Of a stretch of DNA of 64,000 nucleotides, positions 56,921 to 64,000 are shown in pieces. The notes below the pieces were generated by a model. It worked only from the letters and a program-made list of their open reading frames with translations. It did no database searches and was not told the DNA's origin. Source of the stretch: Oceanospirillum maris DSM 6286 (GTDB taxonomy: Bacteria; Pseudomonadota; Gammaproteobacteria; Pseudomonadales; Halomonadaceae). A program made the translations under genes and the position numbers. The first letter of the stretch is position 1; every line of letters begins with the position of its first letter. The DNA is taken from NCBI RefSeq assembly GCF_000422865.1, contig NZ_AUGW01000014.1:62001-126000 (forward strand), in the 5' to 3' direction.

Positions 56921-58198
56921 CTAGAACAATGGACTATAATCTTTTTCCAATTGATCAAATTTCAAAGAGCCAATAAAGCGCCCAAAGCTAAGCCAAGTGA
57001 CCAAGCCTCGCATATCTTGAAAATGCGGTGGTAAAAACTTTGGCCCAGTCACGATACCTTGCTCATATAGCTCTGAAATAAGACGAAAATCTTCTAACTG
57101 GATTTTTCCGACCAGTAGCAGCTGCAAAAGATCAATACGCCCCTTTTGCACCGCCACCCGAAAAAAATTGTACGTTAAAACAAAACCTTTGATATACGCG
57201 AGGTCTTTCGTAAAAGGCAACCCATCTGGCAAACTACCTCGGAACGTGCGGCTGGCAATAGTGTAGCTATCATCTTCGTTTAGGCCTTTATCAAGTAGAT
57301 ATCGATAAACTTCAATAAAATCTGCGCCATCAGAAGCCAAAGTAACCGCTCTAATACGATTAACGAGTTTGGATAACCGTTTAGGCGTCGAGCGCAACGT
57401 AATAATTTCAGTGAGTACCGCTAAGCCTTCCTGGGTTACGGTAGAGCTGGGAGTACCTTTCGCCAAACACGTCAGATACGGCTGAGCTAAACCATTCTGA
57501 GTCGTACCGACATGAATCCAGCCTTCATGGGCTTCAAGTAGATCCAGCTCTCGCTGAGAGAACATCACATCTTTATTCAATTTAATGTAATCACTGCCCG
57601 CCGCCGCATCACTCACAATACCATCTGATAAAATAACCCGAGCATTTAACCCTGGCATACTCTGACTTAACACTCGATCCAAATAGCTCACCGCTTCTTC
57701 TGCGGATATGTCTTTTGACTCTTCTGGAAAAACTTCATGGTCGGTCAACTGTACCAAGGGCTCTTCTAGCATAATGGCAAGCTGCGCTAAAGTCGGATCC
57801 CCTGCATGAAAAACATCATGGGGGTGGCCGTATAACTCAACGGAATAATGATGAAAATCCGGTGTCCCCCGAGATTCAACCATACGCAAAACCTGACGGT
57901 ATTCGGTACACATTCGGCGCATCAATCGCGCCATAGGGTTAAGCTGACCAATAGTACGGCTAATCTCTTGCTCAAGGGCACTAAATGCATAGCGCAAGGC
58001 TTGGGGATCAAAGCCCAAATCCCGCTTTTGATAACTCTCTAATGTGATATCCGGTAGACGTTGGCCTTTATCTTGAAAAAAGCGCTGTCGGGTCTCTTTA
58101 TCCCAATTGACCGCATCTAGAACCCGAATCGGAGCTTGTAGCTCGACCATACGATCAGACAATTTTCGTACCTGTTGCAATAATTTCTTTTGCGTCAC
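56921..58198 (-). CDS. QEGLA-motif protein (DUF1704), predicted zinc metallopeptidase
   Basis: A 425-residue protein of the family called flavohemoglobin expression-modulating QEGLA motif protein. H224-E225-x-x-x-H229 (AHEGWIHVGTTQNG) and E257 in VTQEGLAVLTE fit the HExxxH...E zinc ligand pattern of the eukaryotic MATCAP tyrosine carboxypeptidases, which share this domain. A peptidase activity is therefore predicted, not shown. No signal peptide is seen, so it should be cytosolic. It lies 27 bases downstream of the multicopper oxidase gene on the same strand and is probably co-transcribed. The start is typical, MTQKKLLQQVRKLSDRM. Confidence 0.88.
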   Translation of the reverse strand: MTQKKLLQQVRKLSDRMVELQAPIRVLDAVNWDKETRQRFFQDKGQRLPDITLESYQKRDLGFDPQALRYAFSALEQEISRTIGQLNPMARLMRRMCTEYRQVLRMVESRGTPDFHHYSVELYGHPHDVFHAGDPTLAQLAIMLEEPLVQLTDHEVFPEESKDISAEEAVSYLDRVLSQSMPGLNARVILSDGIVSDAAAGSDYIKLNKDVMFSQRELDLLEAHEGWIHVGTTQNGLAQPYLTCLAKGTPSSTVTQEGLAVLTEIITLRSTPKRLSKLVNRIRAVTLASDGADFIEVYRYLLDKGLNEDDSYTIASRTFRGSLPDGLPFTKDLAYIKGFVLTYNFFRVAVQKGRIDLLQLLLVGKIQLEDFRLISELYEQGIVTGPKFLPPHFQDMRGLVTWLSFGRFIGSLKFDQLEKDYSPLF

Positions 58199-58225
58199 GC
58201 TAGCACTCTCCAGAAAGCCAGCTTG

Positions 58226-59632
58226 TTAGCTGACTCGGACATAACCCATCAATCCGGTTTTCATGTGTTCAATGACATGACAGTGATACATCCAACGCCC
58301 CGGATTATCGGCGACTAAAGCTGCTTTGGCACGCCCATTTTTACCAAGGAGTACGGTATCGGTATAAAACGGTGTCACAGGCTCACCATCCATCTCCAAG
58401 ACTAAGAATGTATGCCCGTGAATATGAATCGGATGGTGGTACTGGGTGTTATTTTTTAGATCAAAAATATAGGTCTTACCTAGCTTAAGATCTGCCACCG
58501 GCTCTGGAATATTACCTGGCCCCATTCCGATCCAAGGGCGGCGATTAATTAACCAAAAAGTATCATGGGTTTTACCCGCTGCATCAACGGGGCTGATCGC
58601 ACCTTCCCACTCAAAGACAAAAGGCAGTGTTTCAGCGTTCTGTAGATCAGGGACAGGAATAGGGTTCATCGCCAATTTAGGCATTGGCTTCGCAGGGGAA
58701 GCGGCTCCTTTTTTACTCTGAAAGTGCGCCAGCGGGAAGCCAAACTGACCTCGAAGATATTCCAATACAACAGACGGTGTATTGATATTATCGGTGCTTG
58801 TCTTGGTGCCGGTACCTTGCTCTGGCATAACAAAGGCCAGATCCAGACGCATGCCGGGGCCGATACGATGCTGGTCAAAGGGATATGCCTCAATAACAGG
58901 ATTGCCATCAATGGCAATGACCTTTGCCTTAACGCCTTGTAAGCGCAGGTTATAGGTCATGGTATTATCGACATTCGCTAAACGTAACCGAACTCGGCTA
59001 CCGGCGGGGTATTCAAAACGAGGGTTGTTGGTTCCATTAGCGGTTCCCCATTCACCGGGTGTTCCCATACGAGCGGCATAGCGGGGGCGGCTCAATGCTT
59101 TCCAAGCCCCTTTTTTATCCAGATGCCAATGTTTCAGAATGAGTGTTTCATCAATATCAAAGTCAGGTTTAATGGACTCTTCAACAACAAAAGCACCCAC
59201 TAAACCACGGCCAAGCTGTTCAACGCTATTCATATGCGGGTGATACCAGAACGTACCGGCATCCGGCGGGGTAAATTCATAGGTAAAGGTTTCACCTGGC
59301 ATAATCGGCTTTTGACTGAGAAAGGGCACGCCATCCATTTCGATAGGGATACGCAAACCATGCCAATGAATCGTCGTCGGTTCCGCTAGATTATTTGTGA
59401 ACTCAATCCGTACCGGTTGTCCCTGTTTTGCCCGTATAACAGGAGCGGGAACATTACCATTAAACGTCAGCACATCCGTTTTAAAGCCCGGAACAAGCTC
59501 TACTGTTGTCGGTTCTGCCGACAATTTATAATGATAAGCATAGCCAGACTCTACTTGAGCTAAACTCCAACGAGGCATAGCAACAGCAGCAACACCGAAA
59601 ACACTTAACTGCAAAAAATCCCTACGATTCAA
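58226..59632 (-). CDS. Tat-exported multicopper oxidase
   Basis: A 468-residue three-cupredoxin laccase-like oxidase. The N-terminus MNRRDFLQLSVFG with a hydrophobic core is a twin-arginine signal. Copper motifs are all present: HWHG (89-92), YHPH (130-133), HPIHIHGH near 400 and HCHVIEH (450-456). The residue at the type 1 copper axial position, where many bacterial enzymes have Met, is Leu461 (HVIEHMKTGLMG), which usually goes with a higher redox potential. It oxidises metals or phenols with O2 in the periplasm; the substrate is not visible. It lacks the Met-rich insert of CueO. It is first of a two-gene unit with the QEGLA protein. Confidence 0.92.
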   Translation of the reverse strand: MNRRDFLQLSVFGVAAVAMPRWSLAQVESGYAYHYKLSAEPTTVELVPGFKTDVLTFNGNVPAPVIRAKQGQPVRIEFTNNLAEPTTIHWHGLRIPIEMDGVPFLSQKPIMPGETFTYEFTPPDAGTFWYHPHMNSVEQLGRGLVGAFVVEESIKPDFDIDETLILKHWHLDKKGAWKALSRPRYAARMGTPGEWGTANGTNNPRFEYPAGSRVRLRLANVDNTMTYNLRLQGVKAKVIAIDGNPVIEAYPFDQHRIGPGMRLDLAFVMPEQGTGTKTSTDNINTPSVVLEYLRGQFGFPLAHFQSKKGAASPAKPMPKLAMNPIPVPDLQNAETLPFVFEWEGAISPVDAAGKTHDTFWLINRRPWIGMGPGNIPEPVADLKLGKTYIFDLKNNTQYHHPIHIHGHTFLVLEMDGEPVTPFYTDTVLLGKNGRAKAALVADNPGRWMYHCHVIEHMKTGLMGYVRVS

Positions 59633-59748
59633 TTGATTAACCTCTCATTTCCCCAAGAAACCTGATACGCACATTCAAATATTAAGCATATTCAGATACT
59701 AGCCTTCAGCTTGATAAATAGGAAATATTAAGACGCTATAAGATAAAA

Positions 59749-59774
59749 AAAACGGCAGAAAATTCTGCCGTTTT
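59749..59774. terminator. Bidirectional terminator between yitT-like gene and multicopper oxidase
   Basis: AAAACGGCAGAA-AA-TTCTGCCGTTTT, a perfect 12-bp stem with A/T runs on both sides. On the minus strand it lies 63 bases after the YitT-family stop at 59838. Confidence 0.92.
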
Positions 59775-59837
59775 AAAAAAAAAGATAAAAGAGATAAGGA
59801 CAAAAAGGTGAAAAACTAAATGAAGACGAGTTGAGAA

Positions 59838-60470
59838 TTAAACTTTAATGGCATCTGCTTCCAATTGAGCATTATCCGCCAAGACTGCTGGTGTCACTGA
59901 AGGCTTACGATAACGCCCCATCACAGAACCCACCGCTAAGAATGCTGCAATCGAGTAGCATACCGTTAAAGCATCAAAGCAGATAAACCCTAAAGCCAAA
60001 ACCACTAGATCTGTGGCAAGTGTCGTACGAGCAGCATTAATGCCTAACTTACGCTCTAAAAACACCGCCATAATAGTAATGCCGCCCAAGGATGCATTGG
60101 CACGAATAAGAAAGGTTAGACCCAGCCCAATTAGCAAGCCACCTAAAACCGATGCAATCAGCGGGTGCGACAACTGTAGGCTAACATTATGTTCAATAAG
60201 ATCTGAGAATACAGAGAGCAAGGTCACAGCAGCAAAGGTACGCCCCGTAAAACCCCAACCGAGATATTTAATAGCGACCCAGTAAAACGGCAGATTCAAA
60301 ACAAAGAATACTTGTCCAAAGGTTGCCTCAGGTACAAATTGCAAAACAATCAAGCCTAAACCCGCTGTTCCTCCAACGAGCAAAGCCGATGAATTAATAA
60401 GCTGTACGCCCAAGGCGACTAACAAACACGCTTCAACAATCGCTAGCCCTTGATTGGCTCGAATTTTCAT
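59838..60470 (-). CDS. YitT-family membrane protein
   Basis: A 210-residue inner-membrane protein with five or six hydrophobic helices. The family segments are LLVGGTAGLGLIVLQFVPEA and GLTFLIRANASLGGITIMAV, both typical of YitT/DUF161 proteins. It lacks the C-terminal DUF2179 domain found in longer Gram-positive members. I choose ATG 60470 (MKIRANQGLAIVEAC), with GGAG six bases upstream; a further ATG at 60497 would put this site inside the gene. Function in transport is suspected for the family but not established. Confidence 0.85.
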   Translation of the reverse strand: MKIRANQGLAIVEACLLVALGVQLINSSALLVGGTAGLGLIVLQFVPEATFGQVFFVLNLPFYWVAIKYLGWGFTGRTFAAVTLLSVFSDLIEHNVSLQLSHPLIASVLGGLLIGLGLTFLIRANASLGGITIMAVFLERKLGINAARTTLATDLVVLALGFICFDALTVCYSIAAFLAVGSVMGRYRKPSVTPAVLADNAQLEADAIKV

Positions 60471-60768
60471 AGCTTTCTCCAAAAAAACATAATGCAAAAC
60501 GTGAACAAGTTATTTAAACAAGGCTTTCATTTAACAAAGCTTGCTAACCGTCCATTGCAGTACCTGTCGTTGCCCATCACATTATTATTTTTGGAGAAAA
60601 GGGTCTTTTGACTCGGCCTAAAGATGAGGGATTAAGATAGCATTGAACAGTACCAATGATCGCTAAAAAAGGTACTTTTCAGCCATATCACCTGTAAAGC
60701 AGAATTCGGTGATGTAAACTTTTAGTTACACATGACCTCTGGTCACAATTTTATTTCTCGAACACCAG

Positions 60769-60807
60769 CTCCATTTTCCGAATATCAACAACTCCATTTT
60801 CCGAATA
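60769..60807. repeat. Direct repeat, 16 bp, 23-bp period
   Basis: CTCCATTTTCCGAATA occurs at 60769-60784 and 60792-60807, exact copies. They lie about 130-170 bp upstream of hisC and could be tandem protein sites or slippage products. Confidence 0.7.
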
Positions 60808-60885
60808 CCAAATAGGTGAGAATTATCCTCGGCAGTGCTACGCTTAGACTCTTTTTTATCCGTTTATATTGATATTGATGTACAT

Positions 60886-60909
60886 GTCTATAACAACGTC
60901 TATAACAAC
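60886..60909. repeat. Tandem 12-bp repeat upstream of hisC
   Basis: GTCTATAACAAC occurs twice without spacing, ending 29 bases before the hisC start codon, in the probable mRNA leader. Confidence 0.75.
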
Positions 60910-60938
60910 GCTGATACAAATACTGGAAGAATGAATCG

Positions 60939-61997
60939 ATGAGTAAATTCTGGAGTGAGGCGACAAAAACTCTTCAGCCCTATGTGCCTGGGGAACAGCC
61001 TAAAATGGGCAATATTATCAAGCTGAACACCAACGAAAACCCCTACCCACCTTCGCCTAAGGTTTTGGAAGCTTTAGATCATTTTCCAAAACAAAAACTG
61101 CGGCTTTATCCCGATCCAGAAGGTACGGTTTTAAAGCAAGCGCTAAGTACACATTTCGAGCTTCCCCTTGACCATGTTTTTGTGGGCAATGGTTCCGACG
61201 AAGTGCTTGCTCATGCCTTTATGGCCTTCTTCCGCCATAACAAGCCACTATTGATGCCAAGCATGACCTACAGTTTCTATGATGTTTATTGCAATCTGTA
61301 CAATATTACCCCAGAGCATATTGCACTAACGGACGACTTCCGTGTCGATTTGCAGCAATACCATCAAGATAATGGCGGTATTATCTTCGCCAACCCTAAT
61401 GCGCCAACAGGCGTTGCTATCGACTTGAGTGATATTAAAGCCCTGCTCGAGCGCAACACAGAGACCGTCGTTTTAGTGGATGAGGCCTATGTTGATTTTG
61501 GGGCAGAAAGTGCTACGGGCTTAATCCGTCAGTATCCGAATCTATTGGTTGTGCAAACGCTCTCTAAATCTCGCAGTCTTGCGGGAATGCGCGTTGGCTA
61601 TGCCTTAGGTAGCCCTGAGCTGATTGCAGGCTTAGAGCGAGTTAAGAATTCATTCAACTCTTATCCCCTTGATATGCTCGCCCTTGCTTCAGCGACAGCC
61701 GCCATTGAAGATACCGCTTACTTTAACGAAACCGTTCAACAGATCATGAATGACCGTGACTGGACGGTTAACCAATTGATTAACCTTAACTTTGAAGTTC
61801 TACCTTCAAGCACCAATTTCGTCTTCGCTAAACATGAAACCGCGTCTGGCTCGGAATTAATGGCGTATCTGCGGAGTAAAAATATTTTAGTACGCCATTT
61901 CACCAAGCCTGGGATTGAAAACCACCTACGAATTACGATTGGTACACGGGATGAGATGCAGTCTTTAATTACAGCGCTACAGGATTATAAGGCTTAG
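60939..61997 (+). CDS. hisC: Histidinol-phosphate aminotransferase
   Basis: A 352-residue PLP enzyme of fold type I. The N-terminal PKMGNIIKLNTNENPYPPSP is the HisC signature. NPNAPTG, LVDEAYVDF and the PLP-lysine segment TLSKSRSLAGMRVGYALG follow. It converts imidazole-acetol phosphate to histidinol phosphate; some members also act on aromatic keto acids. No other his gene is nearby, so it is an orphan copy and could be either the main or a second HisC. GGAAG lies nine bases before the ATG. Confidence 0.92.
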   Translation: MSKFWSEATKTLQPYVPGEQPKMGNIIKLNTNENPYPPSPKVLEALDHFPKQKLRLYPDPEGTVLKQALSTHFELPLDHVFVGNGSDEVLAHAFMAFFRHNKPLLMPSMTYSFYDVYCNLYNITPEHIALTDDFRVDLQQYHQDNGGIIFANPNAPTGVAIDLSDIKALLERNTETVVLVDEAYVDFGAESATGLIRQYPNLLVVQTLSKSRSLAGMRVGYALGSPELIAGLERVKNSFNSYPLDMLALASATAAIEDTAYFNETVQQIMNDRDWTVNQLINLNFEVLPSSTNFVFAKHETASGSELMAYLRSKNILVRHFTKPGIENHLRITIGTRDEMQSLITALQDYKA

Positions 61998-62033
61998 ATT
62001 AGATTCACATCCATGACCTTATACAGGTTAAAG

Positions 62034-62056
62034 AAGCTCCTTTCTGGGGCTTTTTT
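62034..62056. terminator. Terminator between hisC and the aerotaxis receptor
   Basis: AAGCTCC (62034-62040) pairs with GGGGCTT (62046-62052), one G-U pair, loop TTTCT, followed by T. A-rich sequence on the other side makes it usable by the convergent receptor gene as well. Confidence 0.8.
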
Positions 62057-62077
62057 ACCTGCAATGCTCGTACCGTA

Positions 62078-63643
62078 TCAACACTTACCTCTTGCGATAC
62101 TTTGCATAATCACATTAACGTTTTCAATCAAGCGTGAAGACGCTTCTTGGGTTTTCTCGGCCGCTTCGTGAGTCCTTTTTGATGAGACAGAGACCTCTTG
62201 TAGACTGATATTAATCTCTTCGGCTGCAGCGCTTTGCTGTCTTGATGATTGGGCAATGCTCAGACTTCGCTCACTAATGGTATGCATCCTTGTTGTAATC
62301 TGCTCCAGAGTTGCACCTGCCGCTTCAGCTTGATCAACACTCTTCTTAGCCTGTTGACGACTTTCCCTCATAACACGGTAGACATGATCTGTTTCATCTT
62401 TAAGCCGTGTTAGGGTTTGCTGGATATCATAGGTTGATGCTTGAGTGCGTGATGCAAGAGACCGAACCTCATCCGCAACCACCGCAAAACCCCGGCCATG
62501 ATCCCCTGCCCGAGCCGCCTCAATGGCCGCATTAAGGGCCAAAAGATTGGTTTGAGCGGCAATATCATTAATCAATGAAACGGCATGGGAAATATCTTCG
62601 CTGGCGGCATGAAGGCTTTCCACTTGCTCGGCAGCTGTTTTAACTTCTGCCGAAAGCTGACGTATAGACTGCACAGTATCCTGTACAACATTCCGTCCTT
62701 GTGTCGCTTGATTAAGTGCCTGCCCCGTTGCTTCAGAGGCTTCTGTCGAGCGAGTGGCTACCGTATCAATCGCGCAGGCTAGTTCAGCCACAACCTTCAC
62801 AATATGATCAACCTGATTATTCTGTTTCTTAACCGCGTGTGCCGCCATATTAGAGATCTGTTCAGTATTCAGCCCTAATGCCGATAGCTCTTCAACGGAA
62901 CGGTGAATACGTGTCTTAATCGCATTCTCATTGGCAATTCTCAATTTGGCGGCTAATCGAATAAACCCAGTATAAGAGGTATTAGAGGCGTACATTTCTG
63001 CTAAAAGATGACTATAGTCTGTACCAACAAGATTATGACAAGCAGCCTTTAATGATGTCATTAATCGAAGCGCCACAAGCATTAGCACACCAGTAGACAG
63101 AGCCGAGGCAATAAACAGTGATGGCCCTGTTAATGAAAACGCCGATTGAAAGCCTGCCGGTAATACGCTTGCAAGTACAACAAGAAAGGGAAGTGCAATA
63201 AATAAAGGGGTATCGGTCAAACTAATACGTTTTTTACCTGCGTTAACACGTTGGTATATTATCTCCGCCCGCTCAATTTGATCGGCTTCAGGCCGCAGTC
63301 TTACCGATTGAAAACCAACAATTCTCCCACCTTCTTCAATGGCAGAAACAAAAGCATTAACGTAGTAATGATTGCCGTTTTTACAACGGTTTTTCACCAC
63401 ACCCATCCAAGGCTTGCCTTGCTGAATGGTCGCCCACATCTCCTTAAAAATAGCCGGTGGAACATCTGGATGACGGACTATATTATGTGATTGCCCTATT
63501 AATTCCTCTTTAGTGAACCCTGATATGTCGATAAACGCGTCATTAACGTAGGTGATATGACCTTTTAGATTCGTAGTCGAGACTAAAGGAACGCCTTCGA
63601 CCAGCTTGGTTTCTTGATTTGTGACGGGTAAATTCTGTTTCAA
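62078..63643 (-). CDS. aer: Aer-like aerotaxis receptor (PAS chemoreceptor)
   Basis: A 521-residue receptor with N-terminal PAS (about 15-120) carrying Aer-type FAD-pocket features: [58 protein letters not shown] membrane hairpin follows at about 147-195 and then the signalling domain with [20 protein letters not shown] and [18 protein letters not shown]. No periplasmic domain is present. The start is TTG at 63643, with GGAGGT five bases upstream and no suitable ATG nearby. A perfect FNR/ANR box lies at 63741-63754. In Pseudomonas aeruginosa aer is under ANR control, which matches. Confidence 0.92.
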   Translation of the reverse strand: MKQNLPVTNQETKLVEGVPLVSTTNLKGHITYVNDAFIDISGFTKEELIGQSHNIVRHPDVPPAIFKEMWATIQQGKPWMGVVKNRCKNGNHYYVNAFVSAIEEGGRIVGFQSVRLRPEADQIERAEIIYQRVNAGKKRISLTDTPLFIALPFLVVLASVLPAGFQSAFSLTGPSLFIASALSTGVLMLVALRLMTSLKAACHNLVGTDYSHLLAEMYASNTSYTGFIRLAAKLRIANENAIKTRIHRSVEELSALGLNTEQISNMAAHAVKKQNNQVDHIVKVVAELACAIDTVATRSTEASEATGQALNQATQGRNVVQDTVQSIRQLSAEVKTAAEQVESLHAASEDISHAVSLINDIAAQTNLLALNAAIEAARAGDHGRGFAVVADEVRSLASRTQASTYDIQQTLTRLKDETDHVYRVMRESRQQAKKSVDQAEAAGATLEQITTRMHTISERSLSIAQSSRQQSAAAEEINISLQEVSVSSKRTHEAAEKTQEASSRLIENVNVIMQSIARGKC

Positions 63644-64000
63644 GGCACACCTCCGTGTTTTTATTTTTGTTTTAAAGATATTTTTTTGTAACAGACTGTT
63701 TCAGCGGAAGTGTATTCTACGTTAGACGCTCACCTAGGTTTTGATTTGAATCAAAACACACCTTAGTCCAATAATCTCTTATTAAGCGATAAGGGTAAGA
63801 CTCAACAGGTAGGGCGTAAGCGGCGTTCTACGAATAACCTTCCGCGAAGAACTTTTCACAAATAAAACAGCTTTTCAAAAAAATATAAACTAGTTCCATC
63901 TAGCCAGAAATTGATTCTAGTGTTTACTCTAGTAATGAGACACTAGGCCTACTACACTGGTTTTTCAAGTAACGGTGTCACATTCTCTTATTTTGAAGGC
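63644..64000. other. Promoter region of the aerotaxis receptor and window end
   Basis: These 357 bases hold the receptor promoter with the FNR/ANR box. Further on an inverted pair CTAGTGT (63917-63923) / ACACTAG (63940-63946) is seen. No gene is visible up to the window end. Confidence 0.5.
63741..63754. promoter_or_regulatory. FNR/ANR box upstream of aer
   Basis: TTGATTTGAATCAA fits TTGAT-N4-ATCAA exactly. It is the core of a larger perfect dyad GTTTTGATT-TG-AATCAAAAC (63738-63757). The centre lies about 104 bases before the TTG start, a workable distance for an activating site. Confidence 0.85.

Larger units (their letters stand above)
60471..60938. other. Intergenic region between yitT-like gene and hisC
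   Basis: These 468 bases separate divergent genes. They hold two sets of short direct repeats, CTCCATTTTCCGAATA twice (60769-60784 and 60792-60807) and GTCTATAACAAC twice in tandem (60886-60909). No small gene, T-box or leader peptide rich in His codons is visible upstream of hisC. Confidence 0.5.

Noticed and set aside
1-64000. Mobile elements, CRISPR arrays, tRNA or rRNA genes
   Set aside because: No transposase or integrase frame, no regularly spaced repeats, and no tRNA or rRNA sequence was recognised. Gene content and codon style are even across the window, without a clear island.

Overview
The window reads as chromosome of a free-living, motile, aerobic gammaproteobacterium. Protein style (PaaN-type aldehyde dehydrogenase, LiuR/liuABCDE, DUF2889, several PAS/CZB chemoreceptors, QEGLA-motif protein) and moderate GC suggest a marine Oceanospirillales-type bacterium. 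That is inference: there is no rRNA or other phylogenetic marker. I saw no tRNA, rRNA, insertion sequence, phage gene or CRISPR array.

Left part (1-29 kb), short- and branched-chain acid catabolism. A truncated prpE (propionyl-CoA synthetase) opens the window. A complete valine route follows on the minus strand: mmsA, then isobutyryl-CoA dehydrogenase, enoyl-CoA hydratase, 3-hydroxyisobutyryl-CoA hydrolase and mmsB, with a divergent AraC-type mmsR. Next come liuR (MerR family), an acyl-CoA synthetase, a methyltransferase, a chemoreceptor and rsuA. The complete leucine operon liuA-liuB-liuC-liuD-liuE lies at 15.3-22.1 kb. Its product acetoacetate can be activated by aacS at 27.1-29.1 kb. Near-identical 16-bp dyads of the TTTACGT-WA-ACGTMAA type lie before liuR, liuA, aacS and, in weaker form, the isobutyryl-CoA dehydrogenase operon. 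They mark a local LiuR regulon that ties Leu, Val and acetoacetate use together.

Middle (22-35 kb), signalling. A PAS-PAS-GGDEF-EAL protein, an HD-GYP response regulator and a large hybrid histidine kinase (PAS-HisKA-HATPase-REC-REC-HPt) are present. The kinase overlaps the 3' end of an exported diheme cytochrome c peroxidase-like gene. This looks like a redox-to-c-di-GMP relay.

Right-middle (35-54.6 kb), phenylacetate. paaN-paaY-enoyl-CoA hydratase run leftward, and paaFGHIJ plus paaK run rightward. The ring epoxidase genes paaABCDE are absent here, and PaaN lacks the MaoC-type hydratase domain of PaaZ. Two chemoreceptors (an amino-acid-type dCache receptor and a PAS/CZB receptor) and a YjfB-like motility protein sit between paaK and paaX. 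paaX heads a tight run with an adrenodoxin-reductase-like flavoprotein, a DUF2889 protein, a degenerate thiolase-like protein and an EamA permease. This run is the best candidate for an undescribed system.

Right end (55-64 kb), a mixed set: lrgAB, a 56-residue small membrane protein, a QEGLA/DUF1704 putative zinc peptidase next to an exported multicopper oxidase, a YitT-family membrane protein, an orphan hisC, and an Aer-like aerotaxis receptor. The receptor is read from a TTG start and has a perfect FNR/ANR box upstream.
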